Made by a program: the position numbers and the translations under genes
The notes under the pieces: generated by a model
Seen by the model: the letters and a program-made list of their open reading frames with translations, nothing else
Database searches by the model: none
Told to the model about the DNA's origin: nothing
Shown here: in pieces, positions 1 through 10,617 of the stretch
Numbering within the stretch: position 1 is the first letter of the stretch
How the letters are laid out: every line of letters starts with the position of its first letter
From: an uncultured Schlesneria sp.
GTDB lineage: Bacteria > Planctomycetota > Planctomycetia > Planctomycetales > Planctomycetaceae
Assembly (NCBI GenBank): GCA_903899985.1
Contig: CAIULL010000174.1
Coordinates: forward strand, 24,703-88,702
Length of the DNA: 64,000 nt
Reading direction: 5' to 3'

Positions 1-1
1 T

Positions 2-1270
2 CTTCAGAGAAGTCTGGCCGGCCAGATTGTCGGGTCCGAAGAACTATCTTCGGACGAACGTCAAAAGTTCTTGCTACCCGGCAATGTCGCGGCTGTACTA
101 AGGCATGAACGGATACCGTTCATCTCGTATCCCTACGAATGGTCGTTCGCGATGCTGAGACAGGCAGCCCTGGTCCATCTCGAGCTTTTGACCGATGCCG
201 TTTCTTCCGGGCTGATTTTGAAAGATGCGTCCCCCTACAATGTGCAGTTTCGTGGGTCTCAACCGGTCTTCATCGATCTCGGTTCGTTTACTCCGTTGGT
301 CCCTGGCGAGCCCTGGCTGGCGTATCGGCAGTTCTGTGAAATGATGCTGTTCCCACTGCTGCTGCAGGCGTATCGCGGCGTCGACTTTCAAACGATTTTG
401 CGATCGCAACTGGAAGGGATACCCGCGCGTCAATTCATCCAATGGATGCGTTGGTCAGATCTGTTTCGGCCGGGGGTTTTCACAAATGGCTGGCTGCAAT
501 CGGTATTGGAAAGTAAGACACAGGCGGCACCAGGCAGTACCGTCAGCGATCTTCAGAAAAGCGGCTTCAATTTGCAAATGATCGAACGGATGTTGAAGAA
601 CCTCAAGCGAATCATTGAAAGACTGAAGTGGGTGCCCAGACAGACTCAGTGGACTTCGTATAACGATACACTCTCGCATGTGGCCGACGACAGTCCTGCC
701 AAATCCGAGTTCGTTCATAACATCTGCCGGACGAAGCAGCGTCGACTGGTCTGGGATCTTGGCTGCAACGACGGCCGGTACTCAAAGATCGCTAGCCAAC
801 AGGCATCAACTGTCATTGCGATGGACCAGGATCACGCGTGTGTTGACCACCTGTTTAATTCGTCGTTCGAATCGCGATCGAATATCTTGCCGCTTTGCAT
901 TGACCTGGCAAATACGTCGCCGGCCCAAGGTTGGCGCGGTCACGAACGAAAACGACTCGAAGACCGGGGTCGACCGGATCTCGTGATTTGCCTCGGAATT
1001 ATTCATCACATGGTGTTGGCCGCAAATATCCCGCTGCCTGATGTCGTCGATTGGCTGGCAAGTTTAGGTGGTGAACTGATTCTGGAATTCCCTTCGAAAC
1101 AGGATGCCATGGTCCGGGCACTTCTGAGGAATAAACACGACCAGTACGAAGATTATTCGCTCGAACATCTGGAATCCGAACTGCAAAAACATTTCCGCAT
1201 CCAGCAGCGGCAGTCGCTTCCATCCGGTGAACGAACACTGTTACACGGCATTCCCTATCAATCTGTGTAA
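2..1270 (+). CDS. Kinase-like domain plus SAM-dependent methyltransferase (5' partial)
   Basis: The reading frame is open from the first bases of the window, so the true start lies upstream; 422 residues are visible. The first half carries a kinase-fold-like catalytic segment (KDASPYNVQF, then PVFIDLGSF, resembling the DxxxxN and DFG-type Asp motifs). The second half is a class I methyltransferase with the SAM-binding motif DLGCNDGRYS and a later DLVICLGIIHHM segment. This arrangement resembles NoeA-like nodulation proteins and is the reverse order of the WbdD methyltransferase/kinase that caps O-antigen chains. The substrate is unknown; a surface glycan is my inference. The stop codon directly abuts the ATG of the next gene, so the two are probably co-translated. 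Confidence 0.75.
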   Translation, partial: LQRSLAGQIVGSEELSSDERQKFLLPGNVAAVLRHERIPFISYPYEWSFAMLRQAALVHLELLTDAVSSGLILKDASPYNVQFRGSQPVFIDLGSFTPLVPGEPWLAYRQFCEMMLFPLLLQAYRGVDFQTILRSQLEGIPARQFIQWMRWSDLFRPGVFTNGWLQSVLESKTQAAPGSTVSDLQKSGFNLQMIERMLKNLKRIIERLKWVPRQTQWTSYNDTLSHVADDSPAKSEFVHNICRTKQRRLVWDLGCNDGRYSKIASQQASTVIAMDQDHACVDHLFNSSFESRSNILPLCIDLANTSPAQGWRGHERKRLEDRGRPDLVICLGIIHHMVLAANIPLPDVVDWLASLGGELILEFPSKQDAMVRALLRNKHDQYEDYSLEHLESELQKHFRIQQRQSLPSGERTLLHGIPYQSV

Positions 1271-3463
1271 ATGGAATTTTATTCAATGCCGCAGATCTCG
1301 GCAAAATCACAGCCGGCGACGAAAACGAGCGGAAAGGAACGGACTTTACATCTCTTCACGCTTTGCGCCTTTGCCGTCACACAGCCGCTGTTGGAGGCTT
1401 TGTCGCATCAGACTGTTTACCTTCATGATCAGCAGTTTGGCTGGTTCGAGATCGGCGCCCTACTGTTTGTTCTGATGGTTGTCATACCAATTGGCGTTAT
1501 TGGTGCTGACAAGGTTTTCCGACTATTGTCGACCAAGCTGCATGGTCGCGGTCGAAATACGGTGATGATTTTCCTGATGAGCCTCGTCATATTATCTCTA
1601 CTTCGTCCGTATATCCCGGACAATCGGTTCACGTGGATCGGTTTCACGGGTGTTCTAGCACCTGCGGCAGCGTTGGGTTGTTCATGCCTGCTTGCGTCGG
1701 TTTATGAACGTCGGCAGTGGCTTAGGCAATGGCTGACGCTGACATCAATCGGAGTGATTCTTTCGCCAGCCCTGTTTCTGATGAATTACGAACGATCCCG
1801 CTTGAAAGAGACAACGGTGGATGCCGCAGTCCCCGCGAAAAATCCGGTTCCAATTGTCTTCCTCATTTTTGACGAATTCAGCGGAAACACTTTGGTGAAT
1901 GATCAACTGGAGATCGATTCCCGGCGATTTCCCCAGTTCGCTCGACTTGCGGGTATCTCGACATGGTATCGCAACGCAACGACGGTCAGTCCTCGAACAG
2001 AATTTGCGATTCCAGCAATCCTGTCCGGCCGATTCCCCGTCGTCGAGCACCCTGCGACGGCGGCTGAATATCCGGGGAATCTGCTTCAACTGATTGAAGC
2101 GACAAGATCTTTCGAGATGGTCGTGTTTGAACCGGTCACGCGACTGTGTCCCGAGTCCGTCATACATCGCCGAATACCAGAACATTCCGTTAAAAAAAAA
2201 TGCTGGGACCTGTTTGCCGCTCTTGTGACAGTTTATCCCCGATTAATTCTTTCGAGTGACACACCCGTCTGGTTTCCGGAAATACCTCGACAGTGGTTTG
2301 GTGTGCCGTCCGAGGAGGATCTTTTAGCCAAAATTATTGAAACCAAAACGGGATTAATCCGCTATCCTGGTTCCGAAGGGCGTGATCATCAACAGAAACA
2401 TTTTTTAAGCTTTTTAAGTCCATCAGAGACTCCGCGATTTTGTTTTTTTCATACTGTTCTACCGCATTATCCTTGGACCTTTCTTGCTTCAGGCGAGCAG
2501 TATCTGTCGGAATTTGCAACGAGACCATACCCTCTAGGTGCACGCGGTGGACTCGGTGAGAATTGGGATAATGATCCGCCGACCGTGATTCGAAACGAAT
2601 TCCGATATCGACAGCAGGTCGGTTATGTTGACCGATTCATTGGTCAAGTACTGGATCGATTGGAAAGCGCCGGTCTGCTTGAGCGTTGCCTGTTAATTGT
2701 GACAGCCGACCATGGTGTTTCGTTTCATCCCGGACATTCAAGGCGTCTTCCCGATGCCGATAATCTTTCTGATATTCTAAGCGTCCCTTTATTTGTGAAG
2801 CTTCCAGGGCAGTTGACCGGAGCGACGGACGACCGAAATATCGAGTCAGTTGATCTGATGCCAACCATCGCCCAGGTGATCGGCATTCCGCTTCCAGAGC
2901 CGATTGATGGCTCATCAGCCTTGTGCGAAGCTCGACGTCCCCGAAAGACGCTCTACTATCAGGGGGCAATGACCGTCTGTGAACCCGACGTGCGAGGGCG
3001 GGTGGATTCGATACGGCGTCAGCAACAACTTTATGGAACTAAAGAACTCGATTCGATGCCCGCATCAGCTGCAAGTCATTCTGATTGGCACGGTCGTTCG
3101 ATTGCTGATTTTATCGTTGACGAGAGAACAATCCCCGTCGAGTTACACGATAGCTTTGGTCGAGACATGGAATCAGAGTTTTCCTCCGACTCAACTATCG
3201 TGCCCCGGTTTATCAGCGGAATCTTCGATGCCCAGGAATTTTCCAACTCCCCCGTCGAAATCGTTCTGACCATCGACGGTATTGTACGTGACACCAGCAA
3301 AACGACTTTGGTCAGCTATCAGGGACACGGATTCGAGTTTTTGATCACGGAATCAATGGCACCCGGTTCGGTCGGCAAAGTCGAATTATTTGTCGTAGAT
3401 TCGAAACCATCCGAAGTCAGGCTTAGGCGGATAAAAGTTGAGGATCGAGATCCTCAGGAATAA
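1271..3463 (+). CDS. Membrane-anchored sulfatase/phosphotransferase-fold protein
   Basis: 730 residues. About five hydrophobic helices occupy roughly residues 25-175, followed by an alkaline-phosphatase-superfamily domain. Metal-ligand-like motifs are visible: IFDEFSG at the start of the domain and VTADHGVSFHPGH near its end. At the place where sulfatases have the formylglycine Cys/Ser (CxPSR), this protein reads TEFAIPAILSGR, with Thr in the nucleophile position, as in lipoteichoic-acid synthases and phosphoethanolamine transferases. It is therefore more likely a phospho-group transferase on a membrane or surface substrate than a true sulfatase. A C-terminal region of about 150 residues is not recognised. 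The ATG starts immediately after the stop of the kinase-like/methyltransferase gene, with no gap. Confidence 0.75.
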   Translation: MEFYSMPQISAKSQPATKTSGKERTLHLFTLCAFAVTQPLLEALSHQTVYLHDQQFGWFEIGALLFVLMVVIPIGVIGADKVFRLLSTKLHGRGRNTVMIFLMSLVILSLLRPYIPDNRFTWIGFTGVLAPAAALGCSCLLASVYERRQWLRQWLTLTSIGVILSPALFLMNYERSRLKETTVDAAVPAKNPVPIVFLIFDEFSGNTLVNDQLEIDSRRFPQFARLAGISTWYRNATTVSPRTEFAIPAILSGRFPVVEHPATAAEYPGNLLQLIEATRSFEMVVFEPVTRLCPESVIHRRIPEHSVKKKCWDLFAALVTVYPRLILSSDTPVWFPEIPRQWFGVPSEEDLLAKIIETKTGLIRYPGSEGRDHQQKHFLSFLSPSETPRFCFFHTVLPHYPWTFLASGEQYLSEFATRPYPLGARGGLGENWDNDPPTVIRNEFRYRQQVGYVDRFIGQVLDRLESAGLLERCLLIVTADHGVSFHPGHSRRLPDADNLSDILSVPLFVKLPGQLTGATDDRNIESVDLMPTIAQVIGIPLPEPIDGSSALCEARRPRKTLYYQGAMTVCEPDVRGRVDSIRRQQQLYGTKELDSMPASAASHSDWHGRSIADFIVDERTIPVELHDSFGRDMESEFSSDSTIVPRFISGIFDAQEFSNSPVEIVLTIDGIVRDTSKTTLVSYQGHGFEFLITESMAPGSVGKVELFVVDSKPSEVRLRRIKVEDRDPQE

Positions 3464-3593
3464 AAGCACGACAGGTTGTCAGAACTTGATTGGAGTCCGC
3501 CGCAAAAAATCCGATAGCCACGCCAATGTCACAGCCTGTCGTTTGGATTCGATGAAACGCCACAGCCATTTCACGTATCGCAATGGATCTGGA

Positions 3594-5399
3594 TCAATCA
3601 TCCTTATTGGCATCGAGCACTGACAAGAATGCCTTTTGAGGAATTTCGACCTGACCGAACTGCTTCATCCGCTTCTTGCCTTCTTTTTGTTTTTCCAGCA
3701 ATTTGCGTTTGCGGCTGATGTCGCCCCCATAGCATTTTGCCGTAACATCTTTCCGCACCGCAGAAATGGTTTCGCGAGCGATGATTCGTGCACTGAGTGC
3801 CGCCTGGATCGGGATCTCGAACTGATGTCTTGAGATCTCTTCTTTCAACTTCTTGCAAAGTGCTCGCCCGCGGCGCTCTGCTTGTGCCCGGTGGACAATA
3901 CAGGCCAATGCATCGACTTTTTCGCCTTTGACCAGAATGTCCATCTTGACAAGATCGGCAGAACGATAGCCGACCACTTCGTAATTCATTGTTCCATAGC
4001 CGGCTGTAATACTTTTTAACTTGTCGTACATATCGAAGACAATTTCAGCGAGCGGCAATTCGTAAATCACTTGAGCTCGTTTCGGCCCCAGGAATTCGGT
4101 TGTCTTGTAGACACCTCGCCGGTCGGCACAGAGTTGCATGATCGGCCCGATCCGGTCTGACGGAAGAATGAACACAACCTTGGCGATCGGTTCACCGAAT
4201 TCTTCGATATTACCCCCCTCCGGGACTTGTTGCGGATTGTCGACGAACAGTGTCTCGCCATTTCGCAATTTTAACTGATAAGTCACGTTGGGTGCCGTCT
4301 GGATCAGATCGACATTGGCTTCTTCTTCGAGTCGCTGCTGAATGATTTCCATGTGCAGCATTCCGAGGAACCCGCAGCGGAAGCCGAAACCAAGTGCCTC
4401 GGACGTGTCGGGAGCAAACGAAAAGCTTGCATCGTTGAGACTCATCTTCTGCAACTCTTCGCGCAGTCTTTCGAAGTCAGTCGCATCGATCGGATACATA
4501 CCGCAAAAGACCATTTGCTGCGGGACTTCGTAGCCGGGAAGCGGGGTCGGTGTGCGATTGTGGAAGTCGGTGACTGTGTCACCGACGTGCACATTCCCCA
4601 GCACTTTGATACCAGTGACGATGTATCCGACTTGTCCGGGTCCAAGTTCTTCGCAAGCCACCATATCAGGACGGAACTGGCCGAGTTCCAGAACTTCGTG
4701 CGAAGTCCCGGCCTTCATGAAATAGACTTTCTGGCCTTTGCAGATTGAACCTTCTTTTATCCTTACGTAGGTGACGACGCCACGATAGTGATCGTATTTG
4801 CTGTCGAAGACCAAAGCACGAAGTGGATCAGTCGGACTTCCTTTCGGCGCAGGAATCCGATCGATAATCGCTTTGAACACGCTTTCGATACCGATCCCTG
4901 CTTTTCCACTCACCCGTAAGCATCCTTCTGTGTCGAGTCCCACCACGGATTCGATTTCATCAAGGACTTCGTCCACGCGAGTCACGGGAAGATCGATCTT
5001 GTTCAGTACGGGAATGATTTCCAGGTTCGATTCGATTGCCGCATAGGCGTTCGCAACTGTTTGAGCCTGTACTCCCTGGAAGGCGTCGACCAGCAATAAC
5101 GCCCCTTCACAGGCGGCCAGACTGCGAGAGACTTCGTAGTGGAAGTCAACGTGTCCAGGCGTGTCGATCAGGTTTAACTCGTACTTCTGACCATCGAGCG
5201 TGTAGTTGATCGCAACCGCTCTTGCTTTGACGGTAATTCCGCGTTCACGCTCGACTTTCAGGTCGTCAAGAATCTGTTCACGGAATTCTCGTTGTGTAAT
5301 TGCCCCGCTTTTCAGCAGCAACTGGTCCGCGAGTGTGCTTTTGCCGTGGTCGATATGGGCAATGATCGAAAAATTACGAATGAACCGCTGGTCAAACAT
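3594..5399 (-). CDS. lepA: Elongation factor 4 (LepA), translational GTPase
   Basis: 601 residues, the normal LepA length. It is a ribosome-associated GTPase that acts on stalled or mistranslocated elongation complexes. GTPase motifs are clear: AHIDHGKST (P-loop), DTPGHVDFHYEVSRSL (G3) and NKIDLP (G4). The LepA-specific C-terminal domain follows, ending in a Lys/Arg-rich tail (ISRKRKLLEKQKEGKKRMK). The ATG giving MFDQRFIRNFS is chosen over a TTG two codons upstream because LepA proteins start close to this point. It is monocistronic and convergent with the preceding plus-strand gene. Confidence 0.97.
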   Translation of the reverse strand: MFDQRFIRNFSIIAHIDHGKSTLADQLLLKSGAITQREFREQILDDLKVERERGITVKARAVAINYTLDGQKYELNLIDTPGHVDFHYEVSRSLAACEGALLLVDAFQGVQAQTVANAYAAIESNLEIIPVLNKIDLPVTRVDEVLDEIESVVGLDTEGCLRVSGKAGIGIESVFKAIIDRIPAPKGSPTDPLRALVFDSKYDHYRGVVTYVRIKEGSICKGQKVYFMKAGTSHEVLELGQFRPDMVACEELGPGQVGYIVTGIKVLGNVHVGDTVTDFHNRTPTPLPGYEVPQQMVFCGMYPIDATDFERLREELQKMSLNDASFSFAPDTSEALGFGFRCGFLGMLHMEIIQQRLEEEANVDLIQTAPNVTYQLKLRNGETLFVDNPQQVPEGGNIEEFGEPIAKVVFILPSDRIGPIMQLCADRRGVYKTTEFLGPKRAQVIYELPLAEIVFDMYDKLKSITAGYGTMNYEVVGYRSADLVKMDILVKGEKVDALACIVHRAQAERRGRALCKKLKEEISRHQFEIPIQAALSARIIARETISAVRKDVTAKCYGGDISRKRKLLEKQKEGKKRMKQFGQVEIPQKAFLSVLDANKDD

Positions 5400-5564
5400 G
5401 GGCAATCAAAACAGGAATGAGGAGGCGGGCAGGAAACGCTCGTGATCGTCGAAAATGCGTTCGATCGAATCAACAGACGAGCCGCCTGATTCTATAGTGA
5501 AACCGGCTCAGCCGGAATAGAGACTCGAATTGTCGTCGAGAAAACAGTTCCACGAAAAAATGCG

Positions 5565-6716
5565 TCATACCGTCGCCCAAAGGTCAGCGACCGGTGCATG
5601 GGTGACAAGTGGAATCGTTTCTTGCCCGCAGGTTATCGATTGTGTGGCCCCGTCAATGCCGCACCAATTGAGCAATGTTGCGGTCAGTTCCCCCGGTTCG
5701 ACCGGTCGTTCCCGCGGTTCAGCAGCAGAGGAATCGCTCGAGCCGATCACTTTCCCGCAGGCGACGTTTCCTCCCGCGACGATAGCGGACCAGCAATGAG
5801 GCCAGTGATCTCGTCCCATATTCTCGTTGACATAGGGAGTTCGACCGAATTCGCTCGTCGCGACGACAAGAGTGTCATCAATTAACCCGCGTTGAGACAA
5901 ATCATCCAGCAAGCCCGACATCGCCCGATCGAATTCGGGGCAAAGCTTCGCCTGATAGTCAAATAACGTCGCCGGACCACAATTTTTATCGCCGTGACAG
6001 TCCCAGGTAATTCGATCTTTTAATGAATCGAATAAATTGACCGTGACGCAACGCGTCCCGTGTTCAATAAGCTGTCGCGCCTTGAGCAGTAATCGGCCAA
6101 ATTCGGTGTCACCGTACATTCGCCGGACAGAATCGGGTTCGTCCACCAAGTCTTTCGTCGCAAGTTGAGGCTCCCACTCGTCTCCCAGAATTCCTGCCTG
6201 CTGTCCTCGATAAGTGGAGACGCCGGTATCGGCGAGTAACTGCGGAAGAATCACATTTGAGGCAAAACCATTTTTTGCAGGAACATGACTGGCGACGACG
6301 CTTCCCCAGTTTGGAAACTTGATTCCGTTAATCGACAATCGGCCAGTCTGCAACAATTGAAGGCCGGTCTCGTGGATCGGTGCGGCAGCGTGATTCAGCG
6401 AGCGAATGACAGCAAAACGATTAGATCGTTGAGCCAAACATGGCAGCGTTTCTCCAAATCGTACGCCAGGCACCGCAGTTTCGATTGACTTGAAGGGACC
6501 TCGAATCGACGCCGGGGCGTCAGGCTTTGGGTCAAATGTTTCCAGCTGGCTGACGCCGCCGGTCATCAGAATGAGAATCGCCCGCCGATTCGAATTCGTA
6601 ACCAACGAAGACGATCGTGCGGCACCGGATAACCCGACCACGGTCAGACCTCCGGCGCGCAGAAAATCACGACGCGAAACACCGTCAGCGTCGGTGTTGT
6701 TTTCGGCCGCAGACAT
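5565..6716 (-). CDS. DUF1501 family protein, Tat-exported
   Basis: 383 residues. The N-terminus has a twin-arginine signal (SRRDFLRAGG followed by a hydrophobic stretch), so it is probably exported folded. The body matches the DUF1501 family, an alkaline-phosphatase-like fold abundant in planctomycetes: ILMTGGVSQLETFDPKP near the start and EFGRTPYVNENMGRDHWPHC toward the end. The ATG at 6716 is chosen because it directly precedes the Tat signal and has an AAGGGA-type site upstream; the frame stays open to 6824. DUF1501 genes usually sit beside a DUF1549/DUF1553 gene; this one is alone. It is at the short end of the family. The activity is unknown. Confidence 0.85.
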   Translation of the reverse strand: MSAAENNTDADGVSRRDFLRAGGLTVVGLSGAARSSSLVTNSNRRAILILMTGGVSQLETFDPKPDAPASIRGPFKSIETAVPGVRFGETLPCLAQRSNRFAVIRSLNHAAAPIHETGLQLLQTGRLSINGIKFPNWGSVVASHVPAKNGFASNVILPQLLADTGVSTYRGQQAGILGDEWEPQLATKDLVDEPDSVRRMYGDTEFGRLLLKARQLIEHGTRCVTVNLFDSLKDRITWDCHGDKNCGPATLFDYQAKLCPEFDRAMSGLLDDLSQRGLIDDTLVVATSEFGRTPYVNENMGRDHWPHCWSAIVAGGNVACGKVIGSSDSSAAEPRERPVEPGELTATLLNWCGIDGATQSITCGQETIPLVTHAPVADLWATV

Positions 6717-7056
6717 GCGAGGTTCCCTTTTCCGCCCCCAGTTCCAAATGACCATTACAATGTACCGTCGCGAGTTGAAGATGAAAACCACACTGTTGAC
6801 ATCGGCTGGCAGCGAGTCGGTCATGCCTCGGATCCGACACGCCGACCGAGTATTGAGGCAGACTGGGCAAACCTGCGCGGCGTGCTTATCCTGCGGATCA
6901 CAACGACTGCATCGGTTTCGCCGACGGCGAAGCGAATGGAAAAATCGGTCAAGTCAGGGATTGCCGCAAAATAGAGAAAGTGGTCGCCTGAAACACCGAC
7001 GTATGCAAACGTTTGAATTCTGACAACAGGTTTCGCAACAAGGTCACAGAACGAAG
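6717..7056. other. Divergent intergenic region, no gene seen
   Basis: 340 bases between the divergent DUF1501 and SDR genes. Open frames here are only extensions or shadows of neighbours. No tRNA, hairpin terminator or convincing promoter was found; it presumably holds the two divergent promoters. Confidence 0.5.
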
Positions 7057-7818
7057 ATGATCCTCGATTTATTTAAACTTGATGGTCGAGTCGCACTCGT
7101 GACCGGCGCCAGCCGGGGACTCGGCCAGGCAATGGCTGTAGGACTTGCGGAGGCAGGTGCCGACGTTGTCGGTGTTAGCCGAGGTCGCGATTGGGCCGAA
7201 CTGGAACAACTGATTCGCGCGACAGGCCGTCGGTTCTGGGGCTTTTCGGCAGATCTTGGACAACCTGAAGACCGAATTGGATTGGTCGACCAAATTATCG
7301 AACGGACAGGGCGTCTCGATATCCTTGTGAATAATGCGGGCATTTCACATCGGCATCCGCCAGAAGAGTATCCACTTTCCGAATGGCACGACTTGTTTGA
7401 GGTGCATCTTCATGCGTCGTTCGATCTGTCTCAGCAAGCCGCTCAGCACATGCTGGTTCGTGGCCGAGGAAAGATCATTAACATTGGTTCGGTAATGACG
7501 TTTGAGGGAGGTCTGAATATTCCAGCTTATGCAGCAGCCAAACATGGTTTGGCTGGACTGACGAAATCCTTAGCCAATTCCTGGGGGCGGCAAGGAATCA
7601 ACGTCAACTGCATCTGTCCTGGCTATTTTGAAACGTCAATGTCGCACATTCTGCAAGACGATCCCGTTCGCGGCCCGCAAATTCTGGATCGGATTCCCGT
7701 CGGTCGATGGGGACAGCCGGACGAACTTGCAGGGCTTTGCGTGTTTCTCGCTTCTGATGCATCGAACTATATGCATGGAAGTACGGTCGCGATTGACGGT
7801 GGATGGCTGTCCCGTTAA
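7057..7818 (+). CDS. Short-chain dehydrogenase/reductase, KduD-like
   Basis: 253 residues, typical for classical SDR enzymes. The cofactor motif TGASRGLG, the NNAG motif and the catalytic Ser plus YxxxK (GSVMTFEGG, then YAAAKHG) are all present, so it should be an active NAD(P)-dependent oxidoreductase. The N-terminus (MILDLFKLDGRVALVTG) and the length resemble 2-dehydro-3-deoxy-D-gluconate 5-dehydrogenase (KduD), which acts in uronate catabolism. No other pectin or uronate genes are nearby, so the substrate is only a guess. The first ATG is used. Confidence 0.85.
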   Translation: MILDLFKLDGRVALVTGASRGLGQAMAVGLAEAGADVVGVSRGRDWAELEQLIRATGRRFWGFSADLGQPEDRIGLVDQIIERTGRLDILVNNAGISHRHPPEEYPLSEWHDLFEVHLHASFDLSQQAAQHMLVRGRGKIINIGSVMTFEGGLNIPAYAAAKHGLAGLTKSLANSWGRQGINVNCICPGYFETSMSHILQDDPVRGPQILDRIPVGRWGQPDELAGLCVFLASDASNYMHGSTVAIDGGWLSR

Positions 7819-7909
7819 AGCGTTTATCTTCGTTTACGATTTTTGAGACATTAAGCCGACGATTCGTACTCATTGAGAATGTATTCGATCAGCTGGTCTC
7901 AGGTCATGA

Positions 7910-9040
<1,131 letters not shown>

Positions 9041-9139
9041 AAAAAAAGAGAAATTCCGGTTGGGTCAGAGTGTTCTTTTTCTGTCCTTTTTTTGATGTCT
9101 TTCGAATATTTCCGAGTATTTTGACAGGAGTTGAACAAA

Positions 9140-9994
9140 ATGATGCGAGTGGCCGTTATCGGTGCGAAGGGGCAATTGGGAAGTGATATTGTTGCTCGTT
9201 TGGGGGCGCAAGCGATTCCCCTTGGGCACAGTGACATCGATATTTCGGACGCAGCCAGTGTCGCGAGTGCCCTCGATCGAGAGCGTCCCAGTGCCGTGAT
9301 CAACTGTGCGGCTTACAATTTTGTCGACAAAGCGGAATCTGAAAGAGATGCGGCGATGCTCACGAATCGTCGCGGGCCAGGACTGCTTGCCGACTATTGT
9401 CGCGAACACGACTTGAAACTGGTCCATGTTGGCACCGATTACGTCTATGACGGTCGGACGGGAAAGATCCCATGGACCGAACAGGACGATCCCCTTCCAA
9501 TTAGTACTTATGCATTGAGCAAATATGCCGGAGAGCAACTTGTCTTAACACACTGCCCACGACATTTCGTGGTGAGAACATGTGGACTCTATGGTCGAAA
9601 CGCGATGCATGGCAAAGGGAACTTCGTCGAAACGATGCTGCGCCTGGGGCGTGAACGGCCGGAATTACGAGTTGTCGGGGATCAGCGATGTACGCCAACT
9701 TCCACAGCGAATCTGGCATCGGCTATCCTCGATCTCGTAAAAACGGAGGAATATGGCCTCTACCATGCGACAAATTCTGGCAGTTGTTCCTGGTTCGAAT
9801 TTGCCTCAGAGATTATGAGGATGGCGAGTTTGCGCGCCACCGTCAGCTCAATTACGACGGCCGAATATGGAGCAAGAGCACGTCGTCCAAGCTTCAGCGT
9901 GCTGGATTGTTCCAAGTTGGAACGAGTTCTCGGTTGGAAAATGCCGACTTGGCAAGAGGCCTTGGGAAGGTACCTGACCGAACGCAATCATTAG
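9140..9994 (+). CDS. rfbD: dTDP-4-dehydrorhamnose reductase (RmlD/RfbD family)
   Basis: 284 residues. It reduces dTDP-4-dehydro-L-rhamnose to dTDP-L-rhamnose for surface glycans. It has an N-terminal Rossmann motif (GAKGQLGSDI), an internal GTDYVYDG segment, and the extended-SDR catalytic YALSKYAGEQ (YxxxK). The start is placed at the first of two tandem ATG codons because AGGAG lies nine bases upstream. The other dTDP-rhamnose genes (rmlA, rmlB, rmlC) are not beside it. Related extended SDRs exist, so the exact sugar is inferred from family resemblance. Confidence 0.88.
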   Translation: MMRVAVIGAKGQLGSDIVARLGAQAIPLGHSDIDISDAASVASALDRERPSAVINCAAYNFVDKAESERDAAMLTNRRGPGLLADYCREHDLKLVHVGTDYVYDGRTGKIPWTEQDDPLPISTYALSKYAGEQLVLTHCPRHFVVRTCGLYGRNAMHGKGNFVETMLRLGRERPELRVVGDQRCTPTSTANLASAILDLVKTEEYGLYHATNSGSCSWFEFASEIMRMASLRATVSSITTAEYGARARRPSFSVLDCSKLERVLGWKMPTWQEALGRYLTERNH

Positions 9995-10207
9995 ACGACG
10001 GCTGGTCAGAAAACTTGGTTCAAATGTGACGTGTCAAATGAAGCAGTCAGTCGGACTGAATGGAATGTTCGGAACGAGCCTCACAAAGTCTTCTTGAGCG
10101 GCAGATCTTGCCTATCTCACTCAAGCTTCATACGTGTTAGCGTCGATGGCAGTGGGCACTCAGAAATGAACCCACCTTTTTGATCTACCAACCTGGAGCG
10201 TTAGCCG

Positions 10208-10483
10208 ATGTTCGTTCCGACCGACTCCCAAGTCCCGTCATTTTCGAAGATTCGCCTGATCGATCAAGCCATCAAGCGTATGAAGCAAAATCTTGTGGCT
10301 CATCTTGAGCAGGAATCTCGACTCCACCATTTATTTGCGGTCGGTCAGGAAAAATGGCTAACTCAATGCGAACAATTGCGTAACCGGATTGAGTTGATCG
10401 AAGCTCGAATTACTCCCTGGATGACCGAACCCGCTGACCGACCCCGTCTCGCGGTAATTCCGCGACAGGAAGAATCCGCGTGA
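10208..10483 (+). CDS. Small hypothetical protein with helical core
   Basis: 91 residues, not recognised. The ATG has a GGAG site about ten bases upstream, and composition is protein-like: charged and amphipathic, with a probable helix over residues 18-70 (heptad-like Leu/Ile spacing around LRNRIELIEARI). There is no signal peptide or membrane segment. It sits alone between the RmlD-type reductase and glutathione peroxidase genes on the same strand. It could be a small cytosolic coiled-coil protein; no function can be assigned. Confidence 0.55.
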   Translation: MFVPTDSQVPSFSKIRLIDQAIKRMKQNLVAHLEQESRLHHLFAVGQEKWLTQCEQLRNRIELIEARITPWMTEPADRPRLAVIPRQEESA

Positions 10484-10617
10484 AGCGCAATCGCTGGTCA
10501 TCCATCGCGTGACCGCTACACTACGAGGTAGTGTCGTGCGTAACGAGTTTACCAATTGTGCGGCCTGTGGAAGCCGTCGGCTCGTTTGCGTCATCCGTCC
10601 CGCCTGGAGTTCCTCTG

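Noticed and set aside
6490..7023. 177-codon plus-strand frame
   Set aside because: Mostly antisense to the DUF1501 N-terminus; the free part is Arg-rich and lacks a ribosome site.
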